Source: Clitoria ternatea (taxonomy: Eukaryota; Streptophyta; Magnoliopsida; Fabales; Fabaceae). From it: 64,000 nucleotides of DNA. Of the stretch, positions 9,792 through 20,150 are shown piece after piece. Location: positions 24,350,001-24,414,000 of the forward strand of contig CM075673.1 of NCBI GenBank assembly GCA_037962975.1, given 5' to 3'. A program made the translations under genes and the position numbers. Numbering within the stretch: the stretch's first letter is position 1; the number at the start of each line of letters is the position of its first letter. Below the pieces are notes generated by a model, which saw only the letters and a program-made list of their open reading frames with translations, made no database searches and was not told the DNA's origin.

Positions 9792-11320
9792 TTGGAATTT
9801 CAAACAGTGCACATAAACCGTTCGATGGAATTCAAGACACATGTCTTGTTCAAATCTGCATGGAAATGCTCTTGGCTTCAACATATGAGTACCCAGAAGC
9901 CCCAACTACTTCCAGTTTCTCTCCACTCCACATTGTTGCCAATGTCTGCACCTCCCCAGTTGCAAGAGCTCTGCAGCACTGTCATGAGCACTGTTGGTGG
10001 GCTGGATGATCTAGAGTTAAGTCTAAATAAGTTTAAAGATTCTTTGACTTCATCTCTTGTGGCTCAGGCTATTGATTCTAGTAAGCATGAGGCACACGCT
10101 AGAAGGTTGCTCAGGTTCTTCTTATGGTCTAGTAAGAATCCAAGTCATAATCTGGAAGACAAGGATTATAATTATGCTCTAGTTTTTGCTGAAAAGAAAA
10201 ACTACACAGCAATGGATATATCTTAATGGGAGATATCAAGAAGGAGGGCCGAGTCATGGATGCACAAACTTTTGGTCTTGTAGCTGACTCTTTGGTTAAA
10301 TTGGGCAAAGAAGATGAGGCATTGGGTATTTTCAAGAATTTGGAGAAGTATAAGTGTCCTATAGATGAATTCACAGCTACTGCCATTATTAATGCTCTTT
10401 GCTCCAAAGGGCATGCTAAGAGGGCTGAAGGGGTAGTTTGGCATCACAAAGACAAGATTACAAGCACAAAAGCTTGCATATACAGAAGTCTTCTCTATGG
10501 GTGGTCTGTGCAGAGGAATGTGAAGGAAGCTAGGAGAATTATTAAAGAGATGAAAGCAGATGGGGTTGTCCCAAATTTAATTTGCTACAATACATTCCTC
10601 AGGTGCCTCTGTGAACAGAATCTTAAACATAATCCTTCAGGACTTGTGCCTAAAGATTTAAATGTGATGATGGAGATGAGGTCTTATAAGGTTTTCCCAA
10701 CCTTAAGTTACAACATATTGCTTTCTTGTCTAGGGAAGACTAGAAGAGTTAAGGAATCTTGTCAAATCCTTGAAACAATGAAGAATTCTGATTGCACTCC
10801 TGATTGGATCAGCAATTATCTGGTGGCATGGGTGGTTTTTCTAAGTGGAAGATTTGGTAAAGGGAAAGAGGTGGTGGATCAAATGATTGGAGAAGGGTTG
10901 GTACCCAACCATAAGTTTTATTACAGTTTGATTGGTATTTTATGTGGGGTTGAAAGGGTAAATCATGCTCTTGAACTATTTGAGAAAATGAAGAGAAGCT
11001 CATTGGAAGGCTATAGACCGGTTTATGATGTGCTCATTCCGAAGCTTTGTAGAGGAGGGGATTTTGGAAAGGGAAAGGAGCTTTGGGATGAAGCTACATG
11101 TATGGGCATCACACTTCAGTGCTCAAGGGATGTTTTGGATCCTTCATTAACAGAAGTTTATAAACCCAGAAGGCCAGAAAAAATCAGCCTTGCGGACAGC
11201 TCAGTAGCCAAATCACCACAGAAAATTACAAAATATGTAGGGAAAATGAAGATGAGAAAAAATGCCCTGCAAAGAAGAAGAAAAAGAAGTAAAAAAAATC
11301 AGCAGCAACTTAATCTGTAA
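9792..11320 (+). CDS. Pentatricopeptide repeat protein, probably organellar; frame broken near 10215-10225
   Basis: Two overlapping frames, 9792-10226 and 10226-11320, give one PPR protein if joined across a one-base loss near 10215-10225. The first part has the conserved pre-PPR block (RRLLRFFLWSSKNPS). The second, 364 codons with its own ATG, holds about eight P-type PPR motifs in residues 11-300, then a basic tail rich in Arg and Lys. From memory it resembles a single-copy mitochondrial PPR family of the Arabidopsis At5g61370 type; this was not verified. PPR proteins bind RNA base by base and guide processing, splicing or editing in organelles. Small losses seem likely in the block before the break and around PTLSYNILL, suggesting a decaying copy, although a sequencing error is possible. 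No intron is needed. The start codon is uncertain. Confidence 0.7.
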
Positions 11321-12616
11321 ATTATGTAGTTCTTGTTCCATCTCTACCCTGCCATTTATCTCTAATGAACAATTTATTGTTGTTGCTTGGTTATAAATTT
11401 ATAATAGATTAGCATTGTATTACTGCGGGTTTGTGCCACTGCTAATGGACTATATTCCCCCTTTTCATTGGATTCATTATTTTTCATGAAAATCTTTATC
11501 TCTCATTTATAAACATCTTATTCTGTTAGATCAAATTCATGTTATCTCCTTAACATTTGTTAGCCCTACTATTCTGTGCCAGATGACTATATCTTTGGAC
11601 CATTACACAGTTTATGATCAACCTGGGCAGCTTGGCAGGGGGAAATGGGAAAAACTAGGTGCGGTTCTTTTGGTGCTGCGGGTATCTTGATTAGGGAAGG
11701 TTGAAAGTTTCTCTTAATGTAAGAGCTGCTTCTTGCAACTTGCCCACACATTTTAATATTTGCAACGCAGTTACTATCTGAAACTAGTACCTCCAGTTTT
11801 CTTTAATTCCCGATATATTTTATTATTGGGCTATCCAATATTCTTCAGTAGCATAGTAGCATTGTTGGCTACATTTAAATTACAAGACACGAGGTGCATA
11901 TTTGCCAGGAAAAAGATTAACATAGATAGGTATATACAAGTATGAAAATAAAAGAAAAATTGTGAAACCATACCTTGTATGAGGTAAAACATGTTTGGAA
12001 GATATCAACAACTTTCAAATTTTGAAATCCCCCCCCTCCCCAAAACTATTACGATATTGAGATGTTGATGCGTCACCCCGGTCAGCTTCCCAAGTTGATA
12101 CTCCAAAAAATGGAAAACCCATAGCATATACATCTCTTTCATTTACGTTTTAGTTTTGATGTTGATCACATTTTGTTTGGTTTAAATTGTTTCGCTTTCT
12201 GATCATTAATCTTGTGGCCAATGGTTTAGTAACTTTAGTTTACTTCCAGTATTTTTCAGGTTTGTCTTTGAATCTCCTTGATAGTTTGAGAACAATGTGT
12301 TTGAGCTGATATGCCCAGGGATGCAAAAGAAATAGGAATAAATTCTTGGAAAAGATTCAAGAAACCTCAGAATACGAGGGAAGTTACTAATTTGTGCACA
12401 TTGATGCCACTTGCACTATTCATTCAGCATACATTGGAGGAAGCATGTGTCTAGCTCATCTGGCTTAAAAGAAAAAAAGATCCCCAGAAAAGGGATAAGA
12501 AAGAACACAAAATGATTAGATGCGTGTATTAATAATTAATAATAAATGTCACAATATGATTATGAACAAAGAAGGAAGTATGAATTAACATAAACAAGAG
12601 TATTTACTATTATCAT
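11321..12616. other. Intergenic between the PPR gene and XXT5
   Basis: AT-rich. The first about 150 bases are probably the PPR 3' untranslated region. No other gene or mobile-element end was recognised. A C-rich run lies at 12030-12044. Confidence 0.5.
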
Positions 12617-12623
12617 TTATAAA
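12617..12623 (+). promoter_or_regulatory. Probable TATA box of XXT5
   Basis: TTTATAAA is about 220 bp upstream of the XXT5 ATG. It is followed by a CT-rich leader (12690-12760), typical of plant 5' untranslated regions. Confidence 0.5.
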
Positions 12624-12843
12624 GTGTTAGAAGATCCACCGCCAAAAACCAACGATGATTTGGTTTCAAAACCTCGCTCTAGGCTAGCTCCTCTGCTCTC
12701 CCTCCAACACAACACCCATTCCCAAAACCCTCTCTCTCACACTTACTTACAAAATTTTCATTTATCCATTCCACAAACACTTTTCATTCATTCCACACTC
12801 AAAATTTCCCTCTTCTTTTTTTGAGTAATTTGCGTATAGGAAG

Positions 12844-14178
12844 ATGGGGCAAGAGAATCACAAGAGGAGCAGCCCCGGAGGTTTGCCGACCTCCACCGGC
12901 AGAAGCCGCGGCAACGCGCTCCCACGTGGGCGGCAGATCCAGAAAACGTTCAACAACATCAAGATCACGATCCTCTGCGGCTTCGTCACCATCCTCGTAC
13001 TCCGTGGCACCATCGGCGTTAACCTCGGTTCCTCCGACGCCGACGTCGTCAACCAGAACCTCATCGAAGAGACCAACCGCATCATCGCCGAGATCCGATC
13101 CGACGCCGACCCCTCCGATCCCGGTGAGGAAACCTTTTTTAACCCTAACGCCACCTTCACACTCGGCCCTAAGATCACCAATTGGGATCAGGAACGCAAC
13201 GCCTGGCTCAATCAGAACCCTGAGTACCCTAATTTCGTTAAAGGTAAAGCTCGCATCTTGCTCCTCACTGGTTCCCCCCCTAAGCCCTGTGACAACCCCA
13301 TTGGGGATCATTACTTGTTGAAGTCCATTAAGAACAAGATTGATTACTGTAGATTACATGGGATTGAAATTGTCTACAATATGGCTCATTTGGATGTTGA
13401 ACTTGCTGGCTATTGGGCCAAATTGCCTATGATTAGGAGGTTGATGTTGTCTCACCCTGAGGTTGAGTGGATTTGGTGGATGGATAGTGATGCTTTTTTC
13501 ACTGATATGGTCTTTCAGCTTCCTTTGTCTAAGTATGATAACTATAATTTGGTTCTTCATGGCTACCCTGATTTGTTGTTTGATCAGAAGTCTTGGATTG
13601 CTGTCAATACTGGGAGCTTTCTCTTCAGGAATTGTCAGTGGTCTCTGGATTTGCTTGATGATTGGGCTCCCATGGGTCCCAAGGGTCCGGTTCGTGAAGA
13701 GGCCGGGAAGGTCTTGACTGCGAATCTCAAGGGGAGGCCTGCTTTTGAGGCTGATGATCAGTCTGCATTGATTTACTTGTTGCTGTCCAAGAAGGAGAAG
13801 TGGATGGACAAGGTGTTTCTTGAGAATTCGTACTATTTGCACGGTTATTGGGCCGGCTTGGTTGATCGGTATGAGGAGATGATTGAGAAGTATCATCCCG
13901 GGTTAGGGGATGAGAGGTGGCCGTTTGTGACACATTTTGTGGGTTGCAAGCCGTGTGGTAGCTATGGAGATTATCCTGTTCAGAAATGCCTTAGTAGCAT
14001 GGAGAGGGCTTTCAATTTTGCTGATAATCAGGTGCTGAAACTCTACGGGTTCAGGCATCGTGGTCTGTTGAGCCCTAAGATCAAGAGATTCAGAAATGAG
14101 AGTGTTACTCCTTTGGAGTTTGTAGACCAGTTTGATATCCGAAGACATTCTACAGAAAGCAGGGAATCAAGAAGCTAG
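12844..14178 (+). CDS. XXT5: Xyloglucan 6-xylosyltransferase, XXT5-type (GT34)
   Basis: 444 residues, a single uninterrupted frame, close to the roughly 457 of Arabidopsis XXT5. It is a Golgi type II membrane enzyme that adds alpha-1,6-xylose from UDP-xylose to the glucan backbone during xyloglucan synthesis, probably in complexes with XXT1/XXT2 and CSLC4. The basic cytosolic N-terminus (RGRQIQKTFNN) and the single membrane anchor at residues 41-59 match the XXT5 subgroup rather than XXT1/2. A DSD motif at 214-216 (WWMDSDAFF) is the metal and nucleotide-sugar site. The stretches GDHYLLKSIKNKIDYC, FEADDQSALIYLL and THFVGCKPCGSY are family hallmarks. The start has A at -3 and G at +4. The last 76 bp of the frame and the following 3' untranslated region are tandemly duplicated. 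XXT3/4/5 are close relatives, so the exact orthologue is less certain than the family. Confidence 0.95.
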   Translation: MGQENHKRSSPGGLPTSTGRSRGNALPRGRQIQKTFNNIKITILCGFVTILVLRGTIGVNLGSSDADVVNQNLIEETNRIIAEIRSDADPSDPGEETFFNPNATFTLGPKITNWDQERNAWLNQNPEYPNFVKGKARILLLTGSPPKPCDNPIGDHYLLKSIKNKIDYCRLHGIEIVYNMAHLDVELAGYWAKLPMIRRLMLSHPEVEWIWWMDSDAFFTDMVFQLPLSKYDNYNLVLHGYPDLLFDQKSWIAVNTGSFLFRNCQWSLDLLDDWAPMGPKGPVREEAGKVLTANLKGRPAFEADDQSALIYLLLSKKEKWMDKVFLENSYYLHGYWAGLVDRYEEMIEKYHPGLGDERWPFVTHFVGCKPCGSYGDYPVQKCLSSMERAFNFADNQVLKLYGFRHRGLLSPKIKRFRNESVTPLEFVDQFDIRRHSTESRESRS

Positions 14179-14495
14179 TGAGGAGAGGTTGTTGCAATTG
14201 TGGTGTTATAGAGAGTAATTAAGTAGAAGTGGGGTTTAATTTGGTGACAGTGCATTTGTAACTTCTGCTTTCTCTGTTGTCTTGGTACTACTTCGGGAAT
14301 GTTACTCCTTTGGAGTTTGTAGACCACTTTGATATCCGAAGACATTCTACAGAAAGCAGGGAATCAAGAAGCTAGTGAGGAGAGGTTGTTGCAATTGTGG
14401 TGTTATAGAGAGTATTAAGTAGAAGTGGGGTTTAATTTGGTGACAGTGCACTTGTAACTTCTGCTTTCTCTGTTGTCTTGGTACTACTTTGGGAA
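14103..14495 (+). repeat. 197-bp tandem duplication of the XXT5 3' end
   Basis: Copy 1 is 14103-14299 and copy 2 is 14300-14495. Each starts TGTTACTCCTTTGGAG and contains the last 25 codons, the stop and the proximal 3' untranslated sequence. I count three substitutions and a one-base gap, so the duplication is recent. Copy 2 lies downstream of the stop and does not change the protein. Confidence 0.95.
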
Positions 14496-15420
14496 TGTTA
14501 GGATAGAATTCTTTCATAAGTTATCTTCTTTCTTCCATCCAGGTTTGAGCAATCAGCAAACAAATTTTATTTACTGATCTGCTGTATACTGAGCTTCCTT
14601 TGTATTTTTGCTGTTGTGACATGAAATGAATTCACTATTCACGGGCTTAATGAATATACTTCCATTCCATCCCCCCCTTGAGTTTGTTGTAATTTGTAAT
14701 ATAAGGTAACCACCGATTTCTGTTTATGTTTGTTATATTTGATCTGCAGATTGCAAACATGGGTTTCCAAATTTCTTCCAGGAGAAAGTAAAGGAAAGGA
14801 AGGTACGATTTTCAACATAAGATTTGAAGTAAATTCTTTGATGTTTGACATACTTCTTCGACTTATGCGCGATGCGTTGAATTCACATTTACCCTTGCGG
14901 TAGGATAAATACCTTCACCAAACACTAGCATCTTCTTAACTGCAACGCTGTCGTGTCTTATAACTAAAATGGTAGTCATTGACAGATATAGTGGCATGAT
15001 ATTTGTGTATTATGCCTCATGATCATGAGGGTTAATGCTAGCATATTTCAGTTGAATAAACCTTCTAATTAGTCCTTGAGATTGAATGTACTGGGTAATT
15101 AGTTTCCCAGGATTTAAAAACCCTATGCCATTCTCCGACTTTGCAAACATCATTCATTTTATTCTTTTTAAACTTTAATTTTCACTGTCATTCGAAACTT
15201 TTTATAATGGTTTTGCACTTAAAAAAGACCAAGATGACAATTATTTTACAAAGTCAGTTCTAACAGAAGAGTTGTTAAAATCATGAAGACTAAATTGTCC
15301 TATGGATATAATCTCAATTGTTAACCAATTTGAGGGTTTAGTATATTTCTTTCATAAGCTGTGCCACAGCTTTCATTTCGAGTATACATATCTGCACAGT
15401 GAATTTCAAGTTGTACTATC
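14496..15420. other. Intergenic downstream of XXT5, no gene seen
   Basis: AT-rich sequence without a recognisable frame. The proximal part may be XXT5 3' untranslated region. Confidence 0.45.
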
Positions 15421-15850
15421 TATTTTAAGTTCATCTTTGTGGTTGAGGCATCCCACTCTGAGTTTGTAATTAGGGTGAGGTATCCCAAAAGAGTTAAACA
15501 CTAGGGTGAGACATCCCTAGGGATAAGTCAAGAGTGAGACATCTCTTGCAAAGTTCAAGACTCAACATAAAGGGTGAGGTATCCCATAATGTTGAAGTTC
15601 TTGGTTGTTGTACTATTTAATGGTATAGTGGAGATCTCAATGGTTGTTTGAGAAAACTGGACGTATGCAAGTGGTTGGCCGAATCAGTATAAAATTGAGT
15701 TTGCACTTTCTTATCCTTTAACTCTGCATATTTTATTGCTTCTAATTAGAATTAATTGTCATTGCATACTAAGTTAATCAAAATAATAGTCTTAAGAAAA
15801 AAAGTTTTAAAGCTCAATACACCCCCTCTTGACTCTTGAGTTCATACAGG
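15421..15850 (+). mobile_element. Possible copia (SIRE/Maximus-like) LTR remnant
   Basis: GGGTGAGGTATCCC-type blocks recur at about 15443, 15473, 15509, 15532 and 15580. They are followed by a GTGGAGATCTCAATGG block, a GGCCGAATCAGTATAAA block and a CACCCCCTCTTGA end. This order recalls right-hand LTR sequences of SIRE/Maximus copia elements. No matching second LTR was found. Confidence 0.35.
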
Positions 15851-15871
15851 CTGCTTGAATAACAACCATGA

Positions 15872-16087
15872 GGTTTAGAAGATTTACCTCTGTCCAGAGA
15901 GCTGAGCACTCACCCGGAACCAGAGCCTCTTGCGCAAAGGATGAGAACACGGCCACCTACCCCTAATTATGTGCCCATGGATGAGGAGTTACCGAAACAA
16001 GTTGACTTCGATGACTTTCTTGACATGGCCATGGAACCCTTAAAAGAGGAGGAAGAAGAGGACGAAGACCCTGACTTCACCCCTTAG
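15872..16087 (+). pseudogene. Short acidic frame, probably the end of a decayed coding sequence
   Basis: About 71 codons, closed by TAG at 16085, with a strongly acidic C-terminus (LKEEEEEDEDPDFTP). A 3' untranslated-like stretch and an AATAAA-like signal near 16317 follow. I do not recognise the protein. It could be the end of a retroelement polyprotein or a host gene exon. Confidence 0.3.
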
Positions 16088-16501
16088 GGTATCACATTAG
16101 GATTCACGTGGAAGAAGGATTGGCTGTAAGGAAGGTGGTAGGAATAGAACTAGGATTTTCATCCCCTTAGTACTTGTGTATCAGTTATGTGTTACGTATC
16201 GGTTATGTGTTATTAAGTTGTATCTTTGGGAGCCTGTGTGCCTCTCTTAGTATGTAAAAGAACCATGTATAAACGTTTGTTATGTATTATGTATGTGATG
16301 ATACACCTCTCTTTTATAATAAAAAAATCAGTTCTTAATTTTTATGAACTTTAAGTAGCACTTTTAGTTAAGTAGGATGATTTGCTATAAGGGATTATCT
16401 TAATTAACCGAGAGATGCTATAATAGTGGTATTAGATTATGATCGATTCAACAAGGCTTTGGGTGTGGACCGCTAGGCCCCACCGTCTAGCATCTAAACA
16501 G

Positions 16502-17056
16502 TTTGTTTAAATTGTTAATTTTGAAAGAAAAAAAAACTTAGGTAGCAATTTTGAGAACAAAATATGATTTTCTTTTGTTGGGATCATTTTCTTGTGTAAC
16601 AAGAGAATATAAATGTTCATCTGGGATCTACATTATAATTTTCTTTGCCTCAACCACAATTTTGGAGGTAGAAACATGTAAATTTCATTCTTCTCATTTT
16701 GTGCTTATTTATTAAGTTGTCTCGAGATAACAATGTCTAATCTCATATCTCTTAAGAGTGTAGGATCCTTAATCATGTACCCATAAAACTTCGTTCTCGA
16801 TTTGTTTAGATGGGTTAGTTTTGAAAGAAAAAAAAATGGGTAGCAATGTTGGATCATTTTGTCTTGTAGCAAGAAAAGAGAAAAGTTTGTGCAGGACCCA
16901 CAGTGTAATTGTCTTTGCCTTAGCCGAAATTTTGGAAGTAGAAACGTGAAAATTTTATCTTTTCCATTTCACCCTTATTTATTAAGTTATCTCCAAATAA
17001 CAATGTCTATTCTCATGTCTCGTAATAGTGCAAAATCCTAATTATGTACCTATAAA
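16502..17056 (+). repeat. Two diverged tandem copies, period about 298 bp
   Basis: Copy 1 (about 16502-16795) and copy 2 (about 16800-17056) share blocks in the same order: TTTTGAAAGAAAAAAAA, GTAGCAAT, ATTGTCTTTGCCT-like, GGAAGTAGAAAC-like, TATTTATTAAGTT and AACAATGTCTA. Each ends in a TGTACC(C/T)ATAAAA block. Non-coding and of unknown origin. Confidence 0.75.
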
Positions 17057-17354
17057 AAAAGTTTTACTACATTCTTTCATTAGTTAAATTTTACTTTGCC
17101 AGGTCCGTGTAATTTTGAAAGAAAATTAGTTCTTATTACTACTTTCATCTTTTAATATAAATAAAAATAATTACTTCATACCTTTTAAAACAAATAGTTA
17201 ACCTCATTTGATGTCATTGTTTTCATCTAATATAAAATGTATGTGTTTTATTATAATGTCCTTCATTGAACTTGTTAAGAGGCTCCATTAAAAATTAAAG
17301 TGTGTATTAAATAATAGTATTTTAAAAATACTTTCACATATAATGAACTAAAAT

Positions 17355-17825
17355 TAGGGATGTCAAAGGGGCGGGGCGGGTGCGGGTAGTATGTTACCGC
17401 TACCCGTATCCACGGGTTTTAGGCGGGTAGCGGGTATTCGCGGGTTCGGTAGCGGGTACCCACGAGTATTTCTGAATATTTATTATTTTTATAAAATAAC
17501 AAAGAAGAAAATATGGTATAATGTACTAAACATAATATTATTTTAGTAAAATATAATTCAAATTATTATTGTATTATACATTACAACTTTATAAATTAAA
17601 AGTATTTTTATTGAAAAATATTAAATTTTGTTTATCTCATCATAAAATAATAAAAAATACTTAGATATTTAAATATATTTAATAAAAAATAAATATTAAT
17701 AATTAAACGGGTACCCGCGGGGCGGGTAGTGTGATACCGCTATCCACCCGTTTAGTAAATATGCGGGTATCCATTACGGGTAACCCACAGATTACCCGCG
17801 GGCGCGGGTTTTTTTGCCATCCCTA
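17355..17825 (+). mobile_element. hAT-type MITE (471 bp) with 8-bp target duplication
   Basis: Terminal inverted repeats TAGGGATGTCAAA and TTTGCCATCCCTA are flanked by the direct repeat ACTAAAAT at 17347-17354 and 17826-17833. An 8-bp duplication and TAGGG ends are typical of hAT. The subterminal regions are rich in GCGGGTA and ACCCGC blocks that can pair, and the centre is AT-rich. It has no coding capacity. Confidence 0.9.
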
Positions 17826-17833
17826 ACTAAAAT

Positions 17834-20150
17834 TAGTTAGATTTGTTTATATTCTAAGACAAAAATATTTATTGTTGTTGCTTGTATTCAATGATAGAAG
17901 TAATATTTGTCACCTTTTATCTTAGGAGATCAAGAACTAAAAGGGTAAAGTAGAAATTTACATTATATAAAGATATTTAATACTTTTCTTAATTTATGTG
18001 ATTTTTAAAATTATGCTTGGTAAAAGAGAATGAGAAGAGTATTAGAAAGTTGTGTGATTTAATATTAATAAAACATTCAAACTTATTATAATGATAATGT
18101 TTAAAAAATTTCTATTATTCAATATTAGTAGGATATCCAAAATACTATCACTAAAATGATAAAATGGTAATTTAATATAATATATACTTTCTTACATCCT
18201 ATCTTTCTATGATTTACTTTTATTTCTTCTCATTTTTCTCTTGATCCAAACAATTTAATAATTCTACTTATTTTCTCTTTATTTTCTTTTCTCTACATTT
18301 TATGTTCACTCATTTTCTTTCCTTTTGTTTTTTTTTTCACATCCAAACATAGTGAAAATGTATTTGCATAAAAAAATAAGAAAGAGAGCCGATATTCAAT
18401 TTTCTTTTTTTTTTCAACCGTGGGATTTGATTTTATCAATGTGGTGGATATACTTTACATGAGAGAGTATATTGATATTAATTTCTAATTAATATAACAC
18501 TTATTTGGATTTGGTCTCTTGATTTCTCTATGTTTATTTGATTACTCTATTCTAAAAATACGTTGAAATACGTCACTATGTCATGTTAAAGTTAATGGTA
18601 AATTACAGCTACTATCCTATAGGTTTATGAAAATAACATTCTATCATAACTATTTTTGAAATTACAAAGAGCTTTTTTTTTTAACCGTGTCGAACAAAAT
18701 ATTTTGACCCCAACCATAGTTATCAATGTTGGTTATATTATTAAGTTAACAACATTTTATTATTTGAGACCTTCTATACCTTTGGTTTCCTCTTTCACAC
18801 ACCTTCGCTTGGCTTCAATTTTTTCATTTGTCTAATTCCATCAATTTGTTAAAATAATGCTCACATATACAAATTTTTTCATTTTTTTTAGACACAGGCA
18901 TAAAACCCCTAAAAACAAAAACCTAAAATCTACCGTGGGGTAAATAACCTTTTCCCCAACTCTATTTCATTCATGAAACTTTTGTTTGGTTTAGGTGATT
19001 TTAAAATGATAGAAATTCAATGGATGGAATCAAGAAGAATTATCACACCTTCCTTTGTTTGGTTTAAAAGTATTTTAAATTGAAAAAATTGAAATTGGTA
19101 GACCCCATGTACTTATTCCTTTCCTTCATATTTGGGTGAATGAAATCTACAGTAACTAAAGTTTAAAGTCAAATTCTTTTTGTCCAGTTGTGGAAATGAT
19201 GTTATGGTCTTGTTTTTTGTAACAAATGATACTATTGTATTTTTTAAAATCCTTCCCCCTTTCTTTCCTTCCATATTCTTTCAAACCAAACAACTAAAAT
19301 AATCATTTAATTTTCTTTCAAAATTCCTTCCTTTCACTTTCTTTCTTCTATTTTCTTTCCTTTTATTTTCTTCAAGCAAACAAGCCCATTAGATAGAATC
19401 TCAATCCATGATACAACATCATTGGTCCACATCTTAAAGTCATGATTGTGTAAGTATGGATATAGGTGTAAAATCAAATGCATTAATTGAAATATATATT
19501 GGGAAATAAACAAAATACCACTCTAGTAATATTTTGGATAGTTGCCATTTGGTTTTCTAATTTCCATTATGATGAGTCTATGATCATGTTTAAGGAAGGG
19601 TAGTTTTTATTATACTTATGTGAGGTAGTATCAATTTTTAGCGTTGTTATCAAAATCGGACCGATCAGTTGAACCGTAAACCAAATTGATGAAAGTTCTG
19701 AGTCAATTCTTTATTACTATCGGTTCAACCATGATTTGATCCCGATTTAATAATGACTCATTTGAATCGACACTTCACTAGTTTAATAACTGGTCTAGCT
19801 CAAAAACATTAATTGTTAACGATATAAATAAGGTAAAGGGGTTAGGAAAAGTAACGAATACTTTCCTTTTCAGGAGTCTTTATACTCCATCAAATCCTTT
19901 TTATCGAAACTTTTTTGGAGATTTTTTTCTTTCTTCACAAGTTTATTTTCATTTTACAATATCCATTTATTATTTATTTATAACAAACATCCTTATTAAC
20001 TAAGCTCTTTCCCCCTTTTTATCAATGGAATATAAGAAGTTAATGCAAAATTTTAAATTCAAAACATATTATAAATAACACATATCATAAGAACATAATT
20101 AATTTCACTCATTATACAATAAAAAAAACTCAACAAATGCGTTAAACAAC
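17834..20150. other. AT-rich intergenic DNA, no gene
   Basis: Nothing coding was seen. A segment at about 19640-19810 rich in CGGACCGATC and CGGTTCAACC blocks resembles a dispersed plant repeat. CT-rich tracts lie at 18230-18340 and 19250-19380. Confidence 0.5.

Noticed and set aside
12799..13321. Frames of about 170 codons on both strands over the XXT5 start
   Set aside because: Shadows of the GC-rich 5' end of the XXT5 coding sequence.
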